From Planctomycetota bacterium (lineage in GTDB: Bacteria > Planctomycetota > Planctomycetia > Pirellulales > Lacipirellulaceae): a DNA stretch of 64,000 bases. Position numbers and translations under genes: made by a program. Position 1 is the stretch's first letter; each line of letters opens with the position of its first letter. Shown piece after piece: positions 33,127 through 41,278 of this stretch. The notes beneath the pieces were generated by a model, which saw only the letters and a list, made by a program, of their open reading frames with translations, made no database searches and was not told the origin of the DNA. The stretch covers positions 78,311 to 142,310 of the forward strand of contig JAJDEF010000031.1 in the NCBI GenBank assembly GCA_029259945.1, given 5' to 3'.

Positions 33127-35211
33127 ATGGCCCTGGAAAACAACCGACGATTCCTATTGCGGCAAGAGATTCGCCGTACCCAACCGTATCACATCGGGCA
33201 TCCCCTCTCGGCCGACAAGTTTGAGCACAATAAGCTGGAGCTTCAAACGGACACTTGGATGATGGTGGAGGATCCGCTACTGCGTCGCCACATGGCCTTC
33301 ATGGGAACTAGCGGCAGCGGTAAGAGCAAGCTCATCGAATCGCTCTGTCGGCACCTGATCGATACTCAAAACGGATTTACGTTTATCGATCCCCATGGCG
33401 ACACGGCCCAGGCTGTGGCTGATTACGCGGCCAAGATCGCCCGAGAAAAGGGTGACGACTATATCCTGCCCCGCTTTCACTATCTTAAACCTTCGCGTGA
33501 TTGGCTCTTTTCACTGGACCCGTTTCATAGCGCTGAGGAGTCATTACCGGAGAACGTTGATCCAGAGTTTGCCCAGGAACTGGATATCGACAATCAGGCC
33601 CAAGAGATGGCCGATGTGCTCCTGCGCCGTTTTGCCCAACAAGACAAGGAAGTGATGCGACGGCTTTCGCATTGGCTCGAAAACGCCCTGGTGGCCGTCT
33701 CTACGCCCAATTGCAAAGGCCAAAAACTCGCCTTCAGCGACATCTTGGCCGTGCTCGACTCTTCCGATACCGATCTACCTCGCATACTCCATGCCATCAA
33801 TGATCGACTGCCGCGTAAGGTTCGTCACCGCTATGACTTCTTTCAATCGATCAAAGACCCTCTCAAGCGTGAGCAATATATCGAGTCGACAATCAACAAC
33901 GTGCGGGCCTTCCTAAAAAACATGCCTGAGTTGATTTTTGGCCGGCAGGCGCCGAGTATCGATTTTGCCGAGGCGATTCGCAATCGCCACTGTGTGGTGG
34001 TCAATCTTCGTGCCACGCGCCAAGGGATCAACGAACGGGCCGCCATGGCGATCGCTGATTTCGTGATCCACAAAGTAAAGCATGCTTGTCGGGAGAACGA
34101 TGAAGCCAACCGACGTGTGCCGCATCACCTCATTGTCGATGAAGCGAGCATCTACCTTGCGGAAGATCTGGGGCATTTTCTGGATCAGGCCCGCAAGTGG
34201 AAATTGAGCGTCTGCCTCTCATCGCAGCGCCTCGGGCAGTTCGATCGGGGCGACGTAAAAGTGAGTCCCACGGTGATGGCCGAATCAGGCCTGTTTGTGT
34301 CGTTCCGGCAGAAAGACCTCGAAGAGGTACAAAACCTGGGCAAGTTTTTTGCGTACCCTAACTACAACCTGAAGGAACGCACTTCGAGAACCCAGGTACC
34401 GGACAAAGATTTTGACCGATTGGTTCCGATTACCGATACTTCCACCAGCAAGCAGCACGTCGAGTCGACCGGTACTTCCGCTGCGCACACCGACGGCAAG
34501 AGCCACGTCGAGGGTAGTTCTCACTCCGAAGGCATTTCAACCGCTACCGGCAAGAATCGCAACACAGGCTCCAGTGTCTCTACCAACCAGCACTATACAC
34601 ACGTTGATGTCGGAGGGATGCAGGTTCTGATGCCCGTGTCAGGATCAGGCGAATCTACTTTCCAGGGGAGCGGCGATTCCGATTCTACTAGCCGCAGCCA
34701 GTCCCACGGCACGATTGACGCCAATTCCACGATGGAGGCCGATACTACCGGCACGATGAAATCGGAGAGCCACGGCGAGTCGGCAACCGTCACGCTAAAG
34801 AATTCACTCGTTGCCGGTACCAGCGAGAAGTGGGACCCGACGGGACAGCCGGAACTCGCTATTCCCTATCAGGACGCCATGCACGAACGGCTGCTTACCT
34901 GTCTTCCCGATCGAATCGCCTTCTTGCGTACCAAAATTGATGGCATCGAGCAATCGATTCTGTTTCGTACTCCCGATATCGTGCCACCGATTGAGAATCC
35001 GGAGGAAGCGTCACGAGCACTTGACGAGTTCTTGGAGCGACTTTACAAGTCGAAGGACTATATGTTTCGTCCAACCAGTCTCGACAAGGCGACTGCCCGT
35101 CGACGCAAAAAATTCCTAGACCACGGCGAGCAGTCCCCTTCTTCATCACCTCCGAAACCAATGCACGGAAAACTACCCGAAAAGCCTGACGATTCTCCTG
35201 ATGGGTTCTAG
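33127..35211 (+). CDS. VirD4/TraG-like DNA translocase ATPase (copy 2)
   Basis: 694-residue HerA/FtsK-type ATPase. Walker A GTSGSGKSK (59-67), FTFIDPHGD just after, Walker B HHLIVDEAS (about 333-341), and the arginine-finger region CLSSQRLGQF. Unlike copy 1 (7903) the N-terminal region is only 55 residues, and residues about 437-560 form a low-complexity insert rich in Ser, Thr, Gly and His. The C-terminus is basic and Pro-rich. Both copies sit next to a Replic_Relax gene, here 24 bp downstream. Likely motor of the transfer or segregation machine encoded by this operon. Confidence 0.85.
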   Translation: MALENNRRFLLRQEIRRTQPYHIGHPLSADKFEHNKLELQTDTWMMVEDPLLRRHMAFMGTSGSGKSKLIESLCRHLIDTQNGFTFIDPHGDTAQAVADYAAKIAREKGDDYILPRFHYLKPSRDWLFSLDPFHSAEESLPENVDPEFAQELDIDNQAQEMADVLLRRFAQQDKEVMRRLSHWLENALVAVSTPNCKGQKLAFSDILAVLDSSDTDLPRILHAINDRLPRKVRHRYDFFQSIKDPLKREQYIESTINNVRAFLKNMPELIFGRQAPSIDFAEAIRNRHCVVVNLRATRQGINERAAMAIADFVIHKVKHACRENDEANRRVPHHLIVDEASIYLAEDLGHFLDQARKWKLSVCLSSQRLGQFDRGDVKVSPTVMAESGLFVSFRQKDLEEVQNLGKFFAYPNYNLKERTSRTQVPDKDFDRLVPITDTSTSKQHVESTGTSAAHTDGKSHVEGSSHSEGISTATGKNRNTGSSVSTNQHYTHVDVGGMQVLMPVSGSGESTFQGSGDSDSTSRSQSHGTIDANSTMEADTTGTMKSESHGESATVTLKNSLVAGTSEKWDPTGQPELAIPYQDAMHERLLTCLPDRIAFLRTKIDGIEQSILFRTPDIVPPIENPEEASRALDEFLERLYKSKDYMFRPTSLDKATARRRKKFLDHGEQSPSSSPPKPMHGKLPEKPDDSPDGF

Positions 35212-35235
35212 AGCAGCCTACTACCAAGTGATTCC

Positions 35236-36084
35236 ATGATTCTCACCGAACGTGACCAACCGCTACTTGAATATCTGGCCCGTTACTACCTGCTAACGGC
35301 TGGGCAGGTACACAGGCTTTGCTACGCGGATAGTACCAGTCGCGTAGCTCGTCGTCGCTGTAGTAAGCTCGTGAGCGCCAACTACATCCATCGCTACCCA
35401 AAAAAGCATGACGACCGTAAACCGCCTGTCTATTATCTGGCGGACAAAGGAAAAGAGTGGCTGGCCGACTACTATGACGACGACCGCTATCTGGCGAAGC
35501 CGACCAAACTGCTTTGCCGTAGTGAGCATGTGCCGCATACGGTAGCGGTGGGAGATTTTCTGCATGTCCTTTACCAGGCGGCTAGTAAGCAGAACGACAT
35601 AAAGATGCTTTCCTGCTTTCATGAGTTTGAGCCGATCAATGCTTCAGAAGCAGGTGCTAAGTCGAAACGTTTTTATACGCAGCTGCGCGATGCGCCACGG
35701 CTGATCTGCGACCCGGACGCAGGGGTGCTCTTTGAACGAGGCGAGCACCGGGTTGTCTACTATATTGAGCGGGAAATGGGGAACACCGGTTCGACCGTGG
35801 TACCCAAGAAAAAGTCGCCCGGCTACGAGGAACTCGACGCACGCGGCTTGTTTCGTGAGCACTTTCCGGCTACGACTTGGGACCATTTTTTTGTACTGTT
35901 TATCTGCCCGACGGCCAGGTGGCGGGACCGTTTTATGCAGCATGCGGCTGCTACCAGCAGCCAGGTCGTGACGCGATGGAAAGCGATTGCCGTAGAGGAC
36001 GCGACTCCCGAGCGACTACTCTTCGAGCCAGTTGTACGGCAGCTGGGCGAAGAAAACTTACTACCCTTGATCCCGCCCCAATGA
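35236..36084 (+). CDS. Replic_Relax-type protein (copy 2)
   Basis: 282 residues. N-terminal winged helix (ERDQPLLEYLARYYLLTAGQ, RRRCSKLVSANYIHRY, YYLADKGKEWL), then the family core with RLICDPDAGVLFERGEHRVV and YYIEREMGNTGS. The relation to copy 1 at 6683 is by fold and layout, with low sequence identity. It ends the five-gene operon. Probably recognises DNA for the ATPase. Confidence 0.75.
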   Translation: MILTERDQPLLEYLARYYLLTAGQVHRLCYADSTSRVARRRCSKLVSANYIHRYPKKHDDRKPPVYYLADKGKEWLADYYDDDRYLAKPTKLLCRSEHVPHTVAVGDFLHVLYQAASKQNDIKMLSCFHEFEPINASEAGAKSKRFYTQLRDAPRLICDPDAGVLFERGEHRVVYYIEREMGNTGSTVVPKKKSPGYEELDARGLFREHFPATTWDHFFVLFICPTARWRDRFMQHAAATSSQVVTRWKAIAVEDATPERLLFEPVVRQLGEENLLPLIPPQ

Positions 36085-36442
36085 TTTTTCTCTCTTGGGG
36101 TGTTTTAATGAGGCGCATGCCGTCCGCCCCCGTGTCCACCGGCGGACGGTGTTTCGGATACCCTCTGTTTGTTGTAAGTTGTTTCCTACCAGCAGATATG
36201 GGGTGCAAGGGGCGGCTTCGCCAACCCCTTGCTCTTCTACGATCCGGTCTCAACCACGAGCTGTCTGGTGTTGCTCGTGGGAGGCCGGACGCAGCGGACG
36301 TTCTTTGTCGTTGCGCTATGCTTCACTCCGCAGACCTCCCTTGCTATCGCAGAAGAGCAAGGGCTTCGCTCAGTCTCTCCGCCCCTGCACCCCAGTCTTC
36401 TCCTACGTCGAAGACACTGCCGGTCGCCAGGGCGACCGTCCG
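36085..36442. repeat. Hairpin-rich intergenic region
   Basis: 358 bp without a credible gene but with three strong inverted repeats: CCGTCCGCC (36120-36128) with 36141-36149; GCAAGGGG (36205-36212) with CCCCTTGC (36225-36232) around an inner GGC-TTC-GCC; and CGGTCGCC-AG-GGCGACCG (36421-36438). They lie downstream of the ATPase operon, and downstream of the minus-strand gene at 36443 as well. REP-like elements, an oriT or a non-coding RNA are all possible. Confidence 0.6.
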
Positions 36443-36850
36443 CTATCTGCCTTCCTTCCCTGTTGGTGTTGGTTGTTTGTCTGTTGGTTGTTTCACAAGG
36501 CCCAGCTCGGCTACCGCCTCCTTGAAGCGCAGTGCATAGCCAACCTTAGAAAACCCTCTACTAGCCAGCTGCTTGGCGACCGACGACTTTAGCTCTTCAA
36601 GGGCCAGTTGACCATGTTGCCTTACTACCGCAGTGATGATCCCTTTGACGTCTTCACGTGTGGGCGCTTTCTTGCCGCCAGTACGTCGCTTGTTTGCTTT
36701 CGGTTGCAATGCTTTCTTGGCCGCTTGCACGCGGGCTAGCTCCCCTTCGGTTTTAGACTGGAGGGTGCGCAACTTGTCGAGCGAAGCGGCTAGCGAGGCT
36801 TCCTCGCTTTGTAGTTGCTCGATAATCGTTACTACATTGGTATCTGCCAT
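36443..36850 (-). CDS. Coiled-coil plus winged-helix-like small protein
   Basis: 135 residues. Residues 1-45 form a coiled coil (VVTIIEQLQSEEASLAASLD), then a basic linker NKRRTGGKKAPTREDVK, then a helical domain ITAVVRQHGQLALEELKSSV with AKQLASRGFSKVGYALRFKE that looks like a winged helix. A DNA-binding regulator or architectural protein is likely. Opposite strand to its neighbours. Confidence 0.65.
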   Translation of the reverse strand: MADTNVVTIIEQLQSEEASLAASLDKLRTLQSKTEGELARVQAAKKALQPKANKRRTGGKKAPTREDVKGIITAVVRQHGQLALEELKSSVAKQLASRGFSKVGYALRFKEAVAELGLVKQPTDKQPTPTGKEGR

Positions 36851-36935
36851 GAGTGGGTTCCTCTTACTACTTGCGTTACTACATCCGCCATAATCTCGGT
36901 ATCACTCAAATCTATCCCGGTCTTCCTAGTACGAC

Positions 36936-36956
36936 CAGTTGTCCGCACCCCTGTCC
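36936..36956 (+). repeat. 21-bp direct repeat, left copy
   Basis: Begins CAGTTGTCCGC and ends CCCCTGTCC; the second copy at 39312-39332 matches at 20 of 21 positions. The two bracket the array of small genes between 37.1 and 39.2 kb. Confidence 0.55.
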
Positions 36957-37110
36957 TCCCCCCAAGGTGGGGCTGTTTTCTAAAAATAGTTTGGTGATAA
37001 TTGTGGGTGCTCACTATCGATTCCTTACTAGGCGTCGACTCGGTGCCGCTAATTTGACGATGATGGGCTGCTCACTGTGATGAGCATTTTGTTTACTACC
37101 CCAATTCACC

Positions 37111-37494
37111 ATGACTACTTTGACATTGGAGGAAATTAAGAAGCAGTACGAGAGTCACGAGCGCGAGAGCGTCTACCTTTGGTACATACCTAAGGCCAGT
37201 CGATTCTGGCAGTGGCCACGCTGGGTCGATGTGACCGACGCGTTGACCAGTCTTAGCGATGACCAGCTCGTTCAGAAAGTTCAGGAAACCAACAACTTGT
37301 TCTTTGCAAGTCAGGTACCTTTGAACGATCGTAGCTTCGACCGATTTTTGAAGCGAGAAGTTCGGAAACGAATGGCTCGCAAGAAATGGTTGGCCTTTTA
37401 CAGGCCAAGCCGCCGCATGGGGCCTGGTCCCCTCTTTGACGCGACGGTCTTTGGATTGGTGATTGTGCTGGGTACCGTGAACTTGTTCATGTAA
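37111..37494 (+). CDS. Small protein with C-terminal membrane helix
   Basis: 127 residues. The soluble part (EEIKKQYESHERESVYLWYI, DVTDALTSLSDDQLVQKV) is helical, followed by a basic region and a final hydrophobic segment LFDATVFGLVIVLGTVNLFM, so a tail-anchored membrane protein is likely. Pyrimidine-rich start region TTACTACCCCAATTCACC directly before ATG. No family recognised. Confidence 0.6.
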   Translation: MTTLTLEEIKKQYESHERESVYLWYIPKASRFWQWPRWVDVTDALTSLSDDQLVQKVQETNNLFFASQVPLNDRSFDRFLKREVRKRMARKKWLAFYRPSRRMGPGPLFDATVFGLVIVLGTVNLFM

Positions 37495-37606
37495 CCCGGC
37501 GGTGTAGGACGGATTTTGCCAGCAGTTGTTTGCCGAGTCAAACAATTGCAGGAGCTTGGGGACTTGGCTGAGGACGCCTTCGGGCGTGATTAGCTCTGTA
37601 ACCGAG

Positions 37607-37668
37607 TGACGGATTGACCATCCCTACAATTGGTCACCCTTGGTACCCGGCTAACCCCGGGTACCACC
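37607..37668 (+). repeat. 62-bp repeat with two hairpins, copy 1
   Basis: Contains TGACCA-TGGTCA and GGTACCCGG-CCGGGTACC inverted repeats in tandem. The other copy (38166-38227) has the same orientation and about four mismatches. Both flank the small gene at 37810. Confidence 0.8.
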
Positions 37669-37809
37669 CCTTACCATCAGCACTTGCTCATTCTAAACGA
37701 CTACCGACACGGCGGTAGCAATGCGTGTGAGCAAGTAGATGGGTGCCTACGGGCGCTATTATTCGTGGTAGGTCACTTTGACGTGTCCCACCGGTTACCC
37801 CACTTCACC

Positions 37810-38067
37810 ATGGCAAAAGCAAAGGAAAAATCATCGGCAGACAAGAAGCTCAATATCGTTCACCGGATTAAGCTCAGCGAGCTGATCCTTTCGGTCGGAG
37901 CCGATCGCAATTTTTCGATTCAGCGGACCTATGTCTACAACGGCAAGGTCGGCTACTCGAATTGGCTGCGACTCAAGGATCTCGGCGACACGAAGCAGTT
38001 GCTTGTGTCCTATGCCGCGTGGTGCGAAAAACACCCTGCGGCCAAGACGGCTGATGACCCAACGTAA
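37810..38067 (+). CDS. Small element protein, paralog family member 2
   Basis: 85 residues from ATG 37810 (upstream in-frame extension to 37630 runs through the repeat and is rejected). Domain: IKLSELILSVGADRNFSIQR, TYVYNGKVGYSNWLRLKDLG, QLLVSYAAWCE. It shares with the proteins at 10717, 38297 and 38880 the pattern of a Q/E-R-x-Y strand, an aromatic, a D-L pair and a C-terminal helix. It is flanked on both sides by a 62-bp repeat. Confidence 0.65.
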   Translation: MAKAKEKSSADKKLNIVHRIKLSELILSVGADRNFSIQRTYVYNGKVGYSNWLRLKDLGDTKQLLVSYAAWCEKHPAAKTADDPT

Positions 38068-38165
38068 TCCTGTACCGCTACTCGCCTGCCGTGCACTGCC
38101 GAGTTGCGGAGATCGAGGTCTTCCTTTAGGACGCTTGTAAAAGTGTAATGGAGGTCGTCATTGGT

Positions 38166-38227
38166 TGACGGATTGACCATCCACATAATTGGTCACCCTT
38201 GGTACCCGGCTCACCCCGGGTACCACC
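38166..38227 (+). repeat. 62-bp repeat with two hairpins, copy 2
   Basis: Second copy of 37607-37668. It lies between the convergent ends of the small genes at 37810 and 38297, where the GGTACCCGG hairpin could stop transcription. Confidence 0.8.
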
Positions 38228-38296
38228 TCTTTTCTCATTAAGAAAGGCGGCCTCCATGACAGAGACCGCCGCTGCGAATCCTTTCGCCTTGCCGGT

Positions 38297-38545
38297 TCAC
38301 GCACTCACTTCGGCTTCCTTGGCTTCGACGTGCCCTTGAGCTAGTTGCAAACAACGTATTGCGGCAGGCAAATCGCCCATCGAAAAACTGCTTGTGAACT
38401 TGGTCTCATCGCCGTCGCGGTAGCTTCGTTGCACGTTGACCGTGCGAAATTTCCGCTTCGGCTGACCGTTTCCACCAGCTTCTTGTACGAACACGCTTGA
38501 CGAAACGTTTGACAGACGGAACGTGGCTTCGGGACTTTTGGTCAT
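38297..38545 (-). CDS. Small element protein, paralog family member 3
   Basis: 82 residues from ATG 38545, which has a GGAGG Shine-Dalgarno 8 bp upstream, unlike most of the element. Sequence: ATFRLSNVSSSVFVQEAGGN, KFRTVNVQRSYRDGDETKFT, SSFSMGDLPAAIRCLQLAQ. This is the clearest form of the family pattern (SSVFV, V-Q-R-S-Y-x-D, S-F, D-L-P-A-A, L-x-x-A). Similar short proteins are common on conjugative elements, usually without assigned function. Confidence 0.75.
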   Translation of the reverse strand: MTKSPEATFRLSNVSSSVFVQEAGGNGQPKRKFRTVNVQRSYRDGDETKFTSSFSMGDLPAAIRCLQLAQGHVEAKEAEVSA

Positions 38546-38754
38546 TTTGGTGACCTCCAATCTTTTTGAAAGGATCGAATCGTCCGTAGACGCCTGGCCT
38601 AGAAATAGGTCAGCAGCACATGCTGCCAGCACTCGTTGCCGTTGGCAAGGAATTTGTTGGCGTTCTCATTGGCAGGGAACGAAACAAGGCCTCGCAGCGT
38701 GGTCGCCTGCAGGCCAGGATGCAAGCCAGTGGTTCCCGAGCAGGCGAACGGCAG

Positions 38755-38789
38755 CGGTTGCCGGCGCCGCTTGGCGGCTACGGCAACCG
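38755..38789 (+). repeat. Strong hairpin between small genes
   Basis: CGGTTGCCG (38755-38763) pairs with CGGCAACCG (38781-38789), with GCCGC-TTG-GCGGC inside. The surrounding 38633-38879 also has CGCCTGC/GCAGGCG (about 38704-38746). No gene seen. A structured RNA or transfer-related site is possible. Confidence 0.6.
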
Positions 38790-38879
38790 GCCCGCCTGCA
38801 TGACGAAAACCAGGCTTGGCATCTGGCCTCATGGCAGCGACCGTAGCTGAGGCACTTTTATTCTTACTCCCCTACCAAA

Positions 38880-39200
38880 ATGGCGAACGCCACTACAAAA
38901 TCACCGGCCAAGCGGAAGCCCGCTTACACCGTCGCACTTGGCGACACCAGCGCAAGCGTCTTTGCGGAACTGCGGACTTCAGAGAAGGGTCGCACCTGGA
39001 AGAGCTATTCCGTCAGCCTCCAGCGCAGTTACATGGACGCGAAGACCCAAAAACGTGTTTACACGAATACGTTGTTCGAGAGCGATCTGCTCGACGCGTC
39101 GCAGGCCTTGGTCAAGGCTTACCACTGGACCGAGACGGATCGTCGCGAAGCAGCGAAAGCAGCTGCACAAGAAGAGGCGGCAGCCTCTGGGGAGTCGTGA
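38880..39200 (+). CDS. Small element protein, paralog family member 4
   Basis: 106 residues. AYTVALGDTSASVFAELRTS, WKSYSVSLQRSYMDAKTQKR, VYTNTLFESDLLDASQALVK AYHW: the same pattern as 38297 (SASVFAE, S-V-S-L-Q-R-S-Y-x-D, F-x-x-x-D-L, A-L-x-x-A). The tail is Ala/Glu-rich. Start region TTCTTACTCCCCTACCAAA, no Shine-Dalgarno. Divergent from 38297 across a strong hairpin. Confidence 0.75.
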   Translation: MANATTKSPAKRKPAYTVALGDTSASVFAELRTSEKGRTWKSYSVSLQRSYMDAKTQKRVYTNTLFESDLLDASQALVKAYHWTETDRREAAKAAAQEEAAASGES

Positions 39201-39311
39201 TCGACTCCCCCGCCCCGGACTTCGGCTCGGGGCTTAGTCATCTGTGCGTCACGATCTAACGCTGAATAGTTGATGAGCGAAAGAGTGTCCAGGTATCCAG
39301 GTATGAATGAT

Positions 39312-39332
39312 CAGTTGTCCGCCCCCCTGTCC
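39312..39332 (+). repeat. 21-bp direct repeat, right copy
   Basis: 20 of 21 identical to 36936-36956. It is followed by GATAATTTTTTT. Confidence 0.55.
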
Positions 39333-39447
39333 CCCGATAATTTTTTTCTCCTGACTACTTCTGGACTTAGCCGTCGGTGTGATTGGAATCATGCTGCTGC
39401 CTGATGAGATTTCCCTTGTCCTCGTGGAAAATACTGCTTTAATGAAC

Positions 39448-39631
39448 GTGGCCAGCAATGCTTCGCTATGTGGAAGCAATGCCGGAGGTTTGGGACTTCG
39501 ATGAGGACGCCCCCGCTGGCGTAGATTGTCGTTGTAACCGACTGAGGCTTGATCATGCCTTATCGATCGCCCTTGGTGAACGGGCACTCCCCCGTTCACC
39601 AATCTTTATTGTGTGGTCGCTTGCTGGCCAC
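39448..39631 (+). ncRNA. Candidate multibranched structured RNA or recombination site
   Basis: GTGGCCAGCAA (39448-39458) pairs with TTGCTGGCCAC (39621-39631) and encloses at least two hairpins: TGCTTC-GAAGCA (about 39459-39478) and TTGGTGAACGGG (39573-39584) with CCCGTTCACCAA (39591-39602). No frame inside is credible. It lies 36 bp before an excisionase-like gene and near the element edge, so it may be its leader RNA or an attachment region. Confidence 0.5.
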
Positions 39632-39667
39632 ATCGGGCAATCTAGTCAGTCAGAGGTTACAACTCCG

Positions 39668-39967
39668 ATGAACGATTCCACAATTCCCGAACGCATCCTT
39701 GCGACGGTTACCCAACTTCACGACCGACTTGGCGAGCTTGAGTCCCAACTGGCGAACCTCGCCACGAACCTACCAGCCATCTCCATCGATCGACGGTGGT
39801 ATACAACAGCCGAAGTGGCTGAGCTGATGCGGGTTAGTAAATACACCGTACAGGAACGGTGGTGTAACCGTTCTCGAATCGATTGCTCAAAGGACGCTCA
39901 AACCGGGCGCTGGCGAATCCCAGTCCATGAACTGCGTCGGTTGCTTCGCGAAGGCCCGCCTCTATAG
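39668..39967 (+). CDS. Excisionase-like HTH protein
   Basis: 99 residues from ATG 39668. N-terminal leucine-zipper-like helix (ILATVTQLHDRLGELESQLA), then a MerR/Xis-type winged helix: RRWYTTAEVAELMRVSKYTV QERW, GRWRIPVHELRRLL. Such proteins steer site-specific excision or act as regulators. It is the last gene before the chromosomal-looking Pho cluster, which fits a position at the end of a mobile element. Confidence 0.8.
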   Translation: MNDSTIPERILATVTQLHDRLGELESQLANLATNLPAISIDRRWYTTAEVAELMRVSKYTVQERWCNRSRIDCSKDAQTGRWRIPVHELRRLLREGPPL

Positions 39968-40340
39968 GGCCTCTGAACGTTCTCGTCAGCCGCTCCGGCA
40001 CAACGAAATGACAGAAAGGAGAAGCTGGCTCGCCTAGATCGCCCCACATCCTGGCCATCAAAACGCCTACCGCTGCTTTGGGCATCGCTGCGATGGGCAC
40101 TCCCCCGCCTGGATTATTCAGTCGCTTTCGCCTGGTGGGCAATATGATCTACGGAAGTAAGCGAACTACCGTTACTGCGGGCCGGCGTGCATGCCGACGG
40201 ATGCTGGCGAACATCGACTTTCAACCACACCCACATCTGTTGTACGTCCGAGGCAGACGTCGCTTGTCATCATAATGACTGCACAATGCGATGTTTTGGT
40301 TTTTTCCAATGACTGGCGATCAGCCTACCCCCAACTCGCG

Positions 40341-40399
40341 CAGGAGTACTGGTCCTATGCAGATTCGGCACGATCGAAACTGCACAAAAGTGTCGGGCC
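40341..40399 (+). repeat. Dispersed repeat, copy 1 (IS66 orfA-like remnant)
   Basis: The first 28 bp match 54537-54564 at 26 positions, and similarity continues weakly to the end. In one frame it encodes AQEYWSYADSA. The region 39968-40570 is otherwise without a gene. See 54537 for the better preserved copy. Confidence 0.5.
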
Positions 40400-40570
40400 G
40401 AAGCGAGTTGGGAACCTCCAATTCGCTCCGAAAATTGTTAGTATTTCAGATGGGAGGCAGCTTAACTTCTGCGGCGGGGTTGTGTAATGGAAGATAAGAG
40501 GGCAGTCTGTTGCGAGCCGATTCTTGTTGCCAAAATCCGGTGCAGAGGAGACGAAAAAACCGACTTTCAC

Positions 40571-41275
40571 TCACGTTATGACCACATCAGCTGGGTCACG
40601 CAAGCGGTAGCCGATGCCGCGTACCGTCTGAATCAAATCGGCATGAGTGCCCATCTTTTGGCGTAAGGCACGAATGTGAACATCGATTGTGCGCTCCAGC
40701 ACGATCGTGTCCTCTCCCAAAGAAACATCGATAAGTTCGCTCCGAGAAAAAGCTCTTCCAGGCTGCCGAACGAAAGCACTCAGTAATGAAAACTCACTAG
40801 GAGTGAGGCCAATCGGTTTGTCGTCTATCGTCGCACGGTGGCGACTTCGATCAATGAGAATCCCCTGACTGACAATGACATCGCGATCGCCACTACCCTT
40901 TTCTTTGCGTCGTAGAAGAGCGTTGATCCGCTGTAGGAGTACTTTAACGCTGAAAGGTTTAGTTACATAATCGTCTGCCCCTGCTGAGAACCCAACAATC
41001 TGATCCGTCTCCTCCGAGCGAGCAGTAAGCATCAACACGAGTAAGTCTTGAGTCGCCGGATCAGCGCGCAGCAGTCGACAGACTTCGAGTCCGTCAACCA
41101 TCGGTAGCATCAGATCGAGCAAGACAAGGTCGGGGCAATGCAAACGGATTTCGCGGAGCCCTTGCTGTCCATCGCGAGCGACTCGCGTCTCGTACCCTTC
41201 CTGACTGAGATTGTATTCGAGCACCTCGGCCAGCGACGCATCATCTTCTACGATCAGAATATTAACTTTTGACAT
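40571..41275 (-). CDS. phoB: Phosphate response regulator PhoB
   Basis: OmpR-type response regulator, 234 residues. Receiver domain with VEDDASLAEVL, the phospho-acceptor in LVLLDLMLPMVDG (about Asp53) and the TKPFSV lysine; winged-helix DNA-binding domain from about 135 (LTPSEFSLLSAFV, ERTIDVHIRALRQKMG, IQTVRGIGYRL). Binds Pho boxes when phosphorylated by PhoR. Last gene of the cluster, 3 bp after phoU. Confidence 0.92.
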   Translation of the reverse strand: MSKVNILIVEDDASLAEVLEYNLSQEGYETRVARDGQQGLREIRLHCPDLVLLDLMLPMVDGLEVCRLLRADPATQDLLVLMLTARSEETDQIVGFSAGADDYVTKPFSVKVLLQRINALLRRKEKGSGDRDVIVSQGILIDRSRHRATIDDKPIGLTPSEFSLLSAFVRQPGRAFSRSELIDVSLGEDTIVLERTIDVHIRALRQKMGTHADLIQTVRGIGYRLRDPADVVIT

Positions 41276-41278
41276 CGC

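Noticed and set aside
37607..38227. Integron cassette with attC sites
   Set aside because: The 62-bp repeats lack paired RYYYAAC and GTTRRRY boxes, and no integron integrase is visible.
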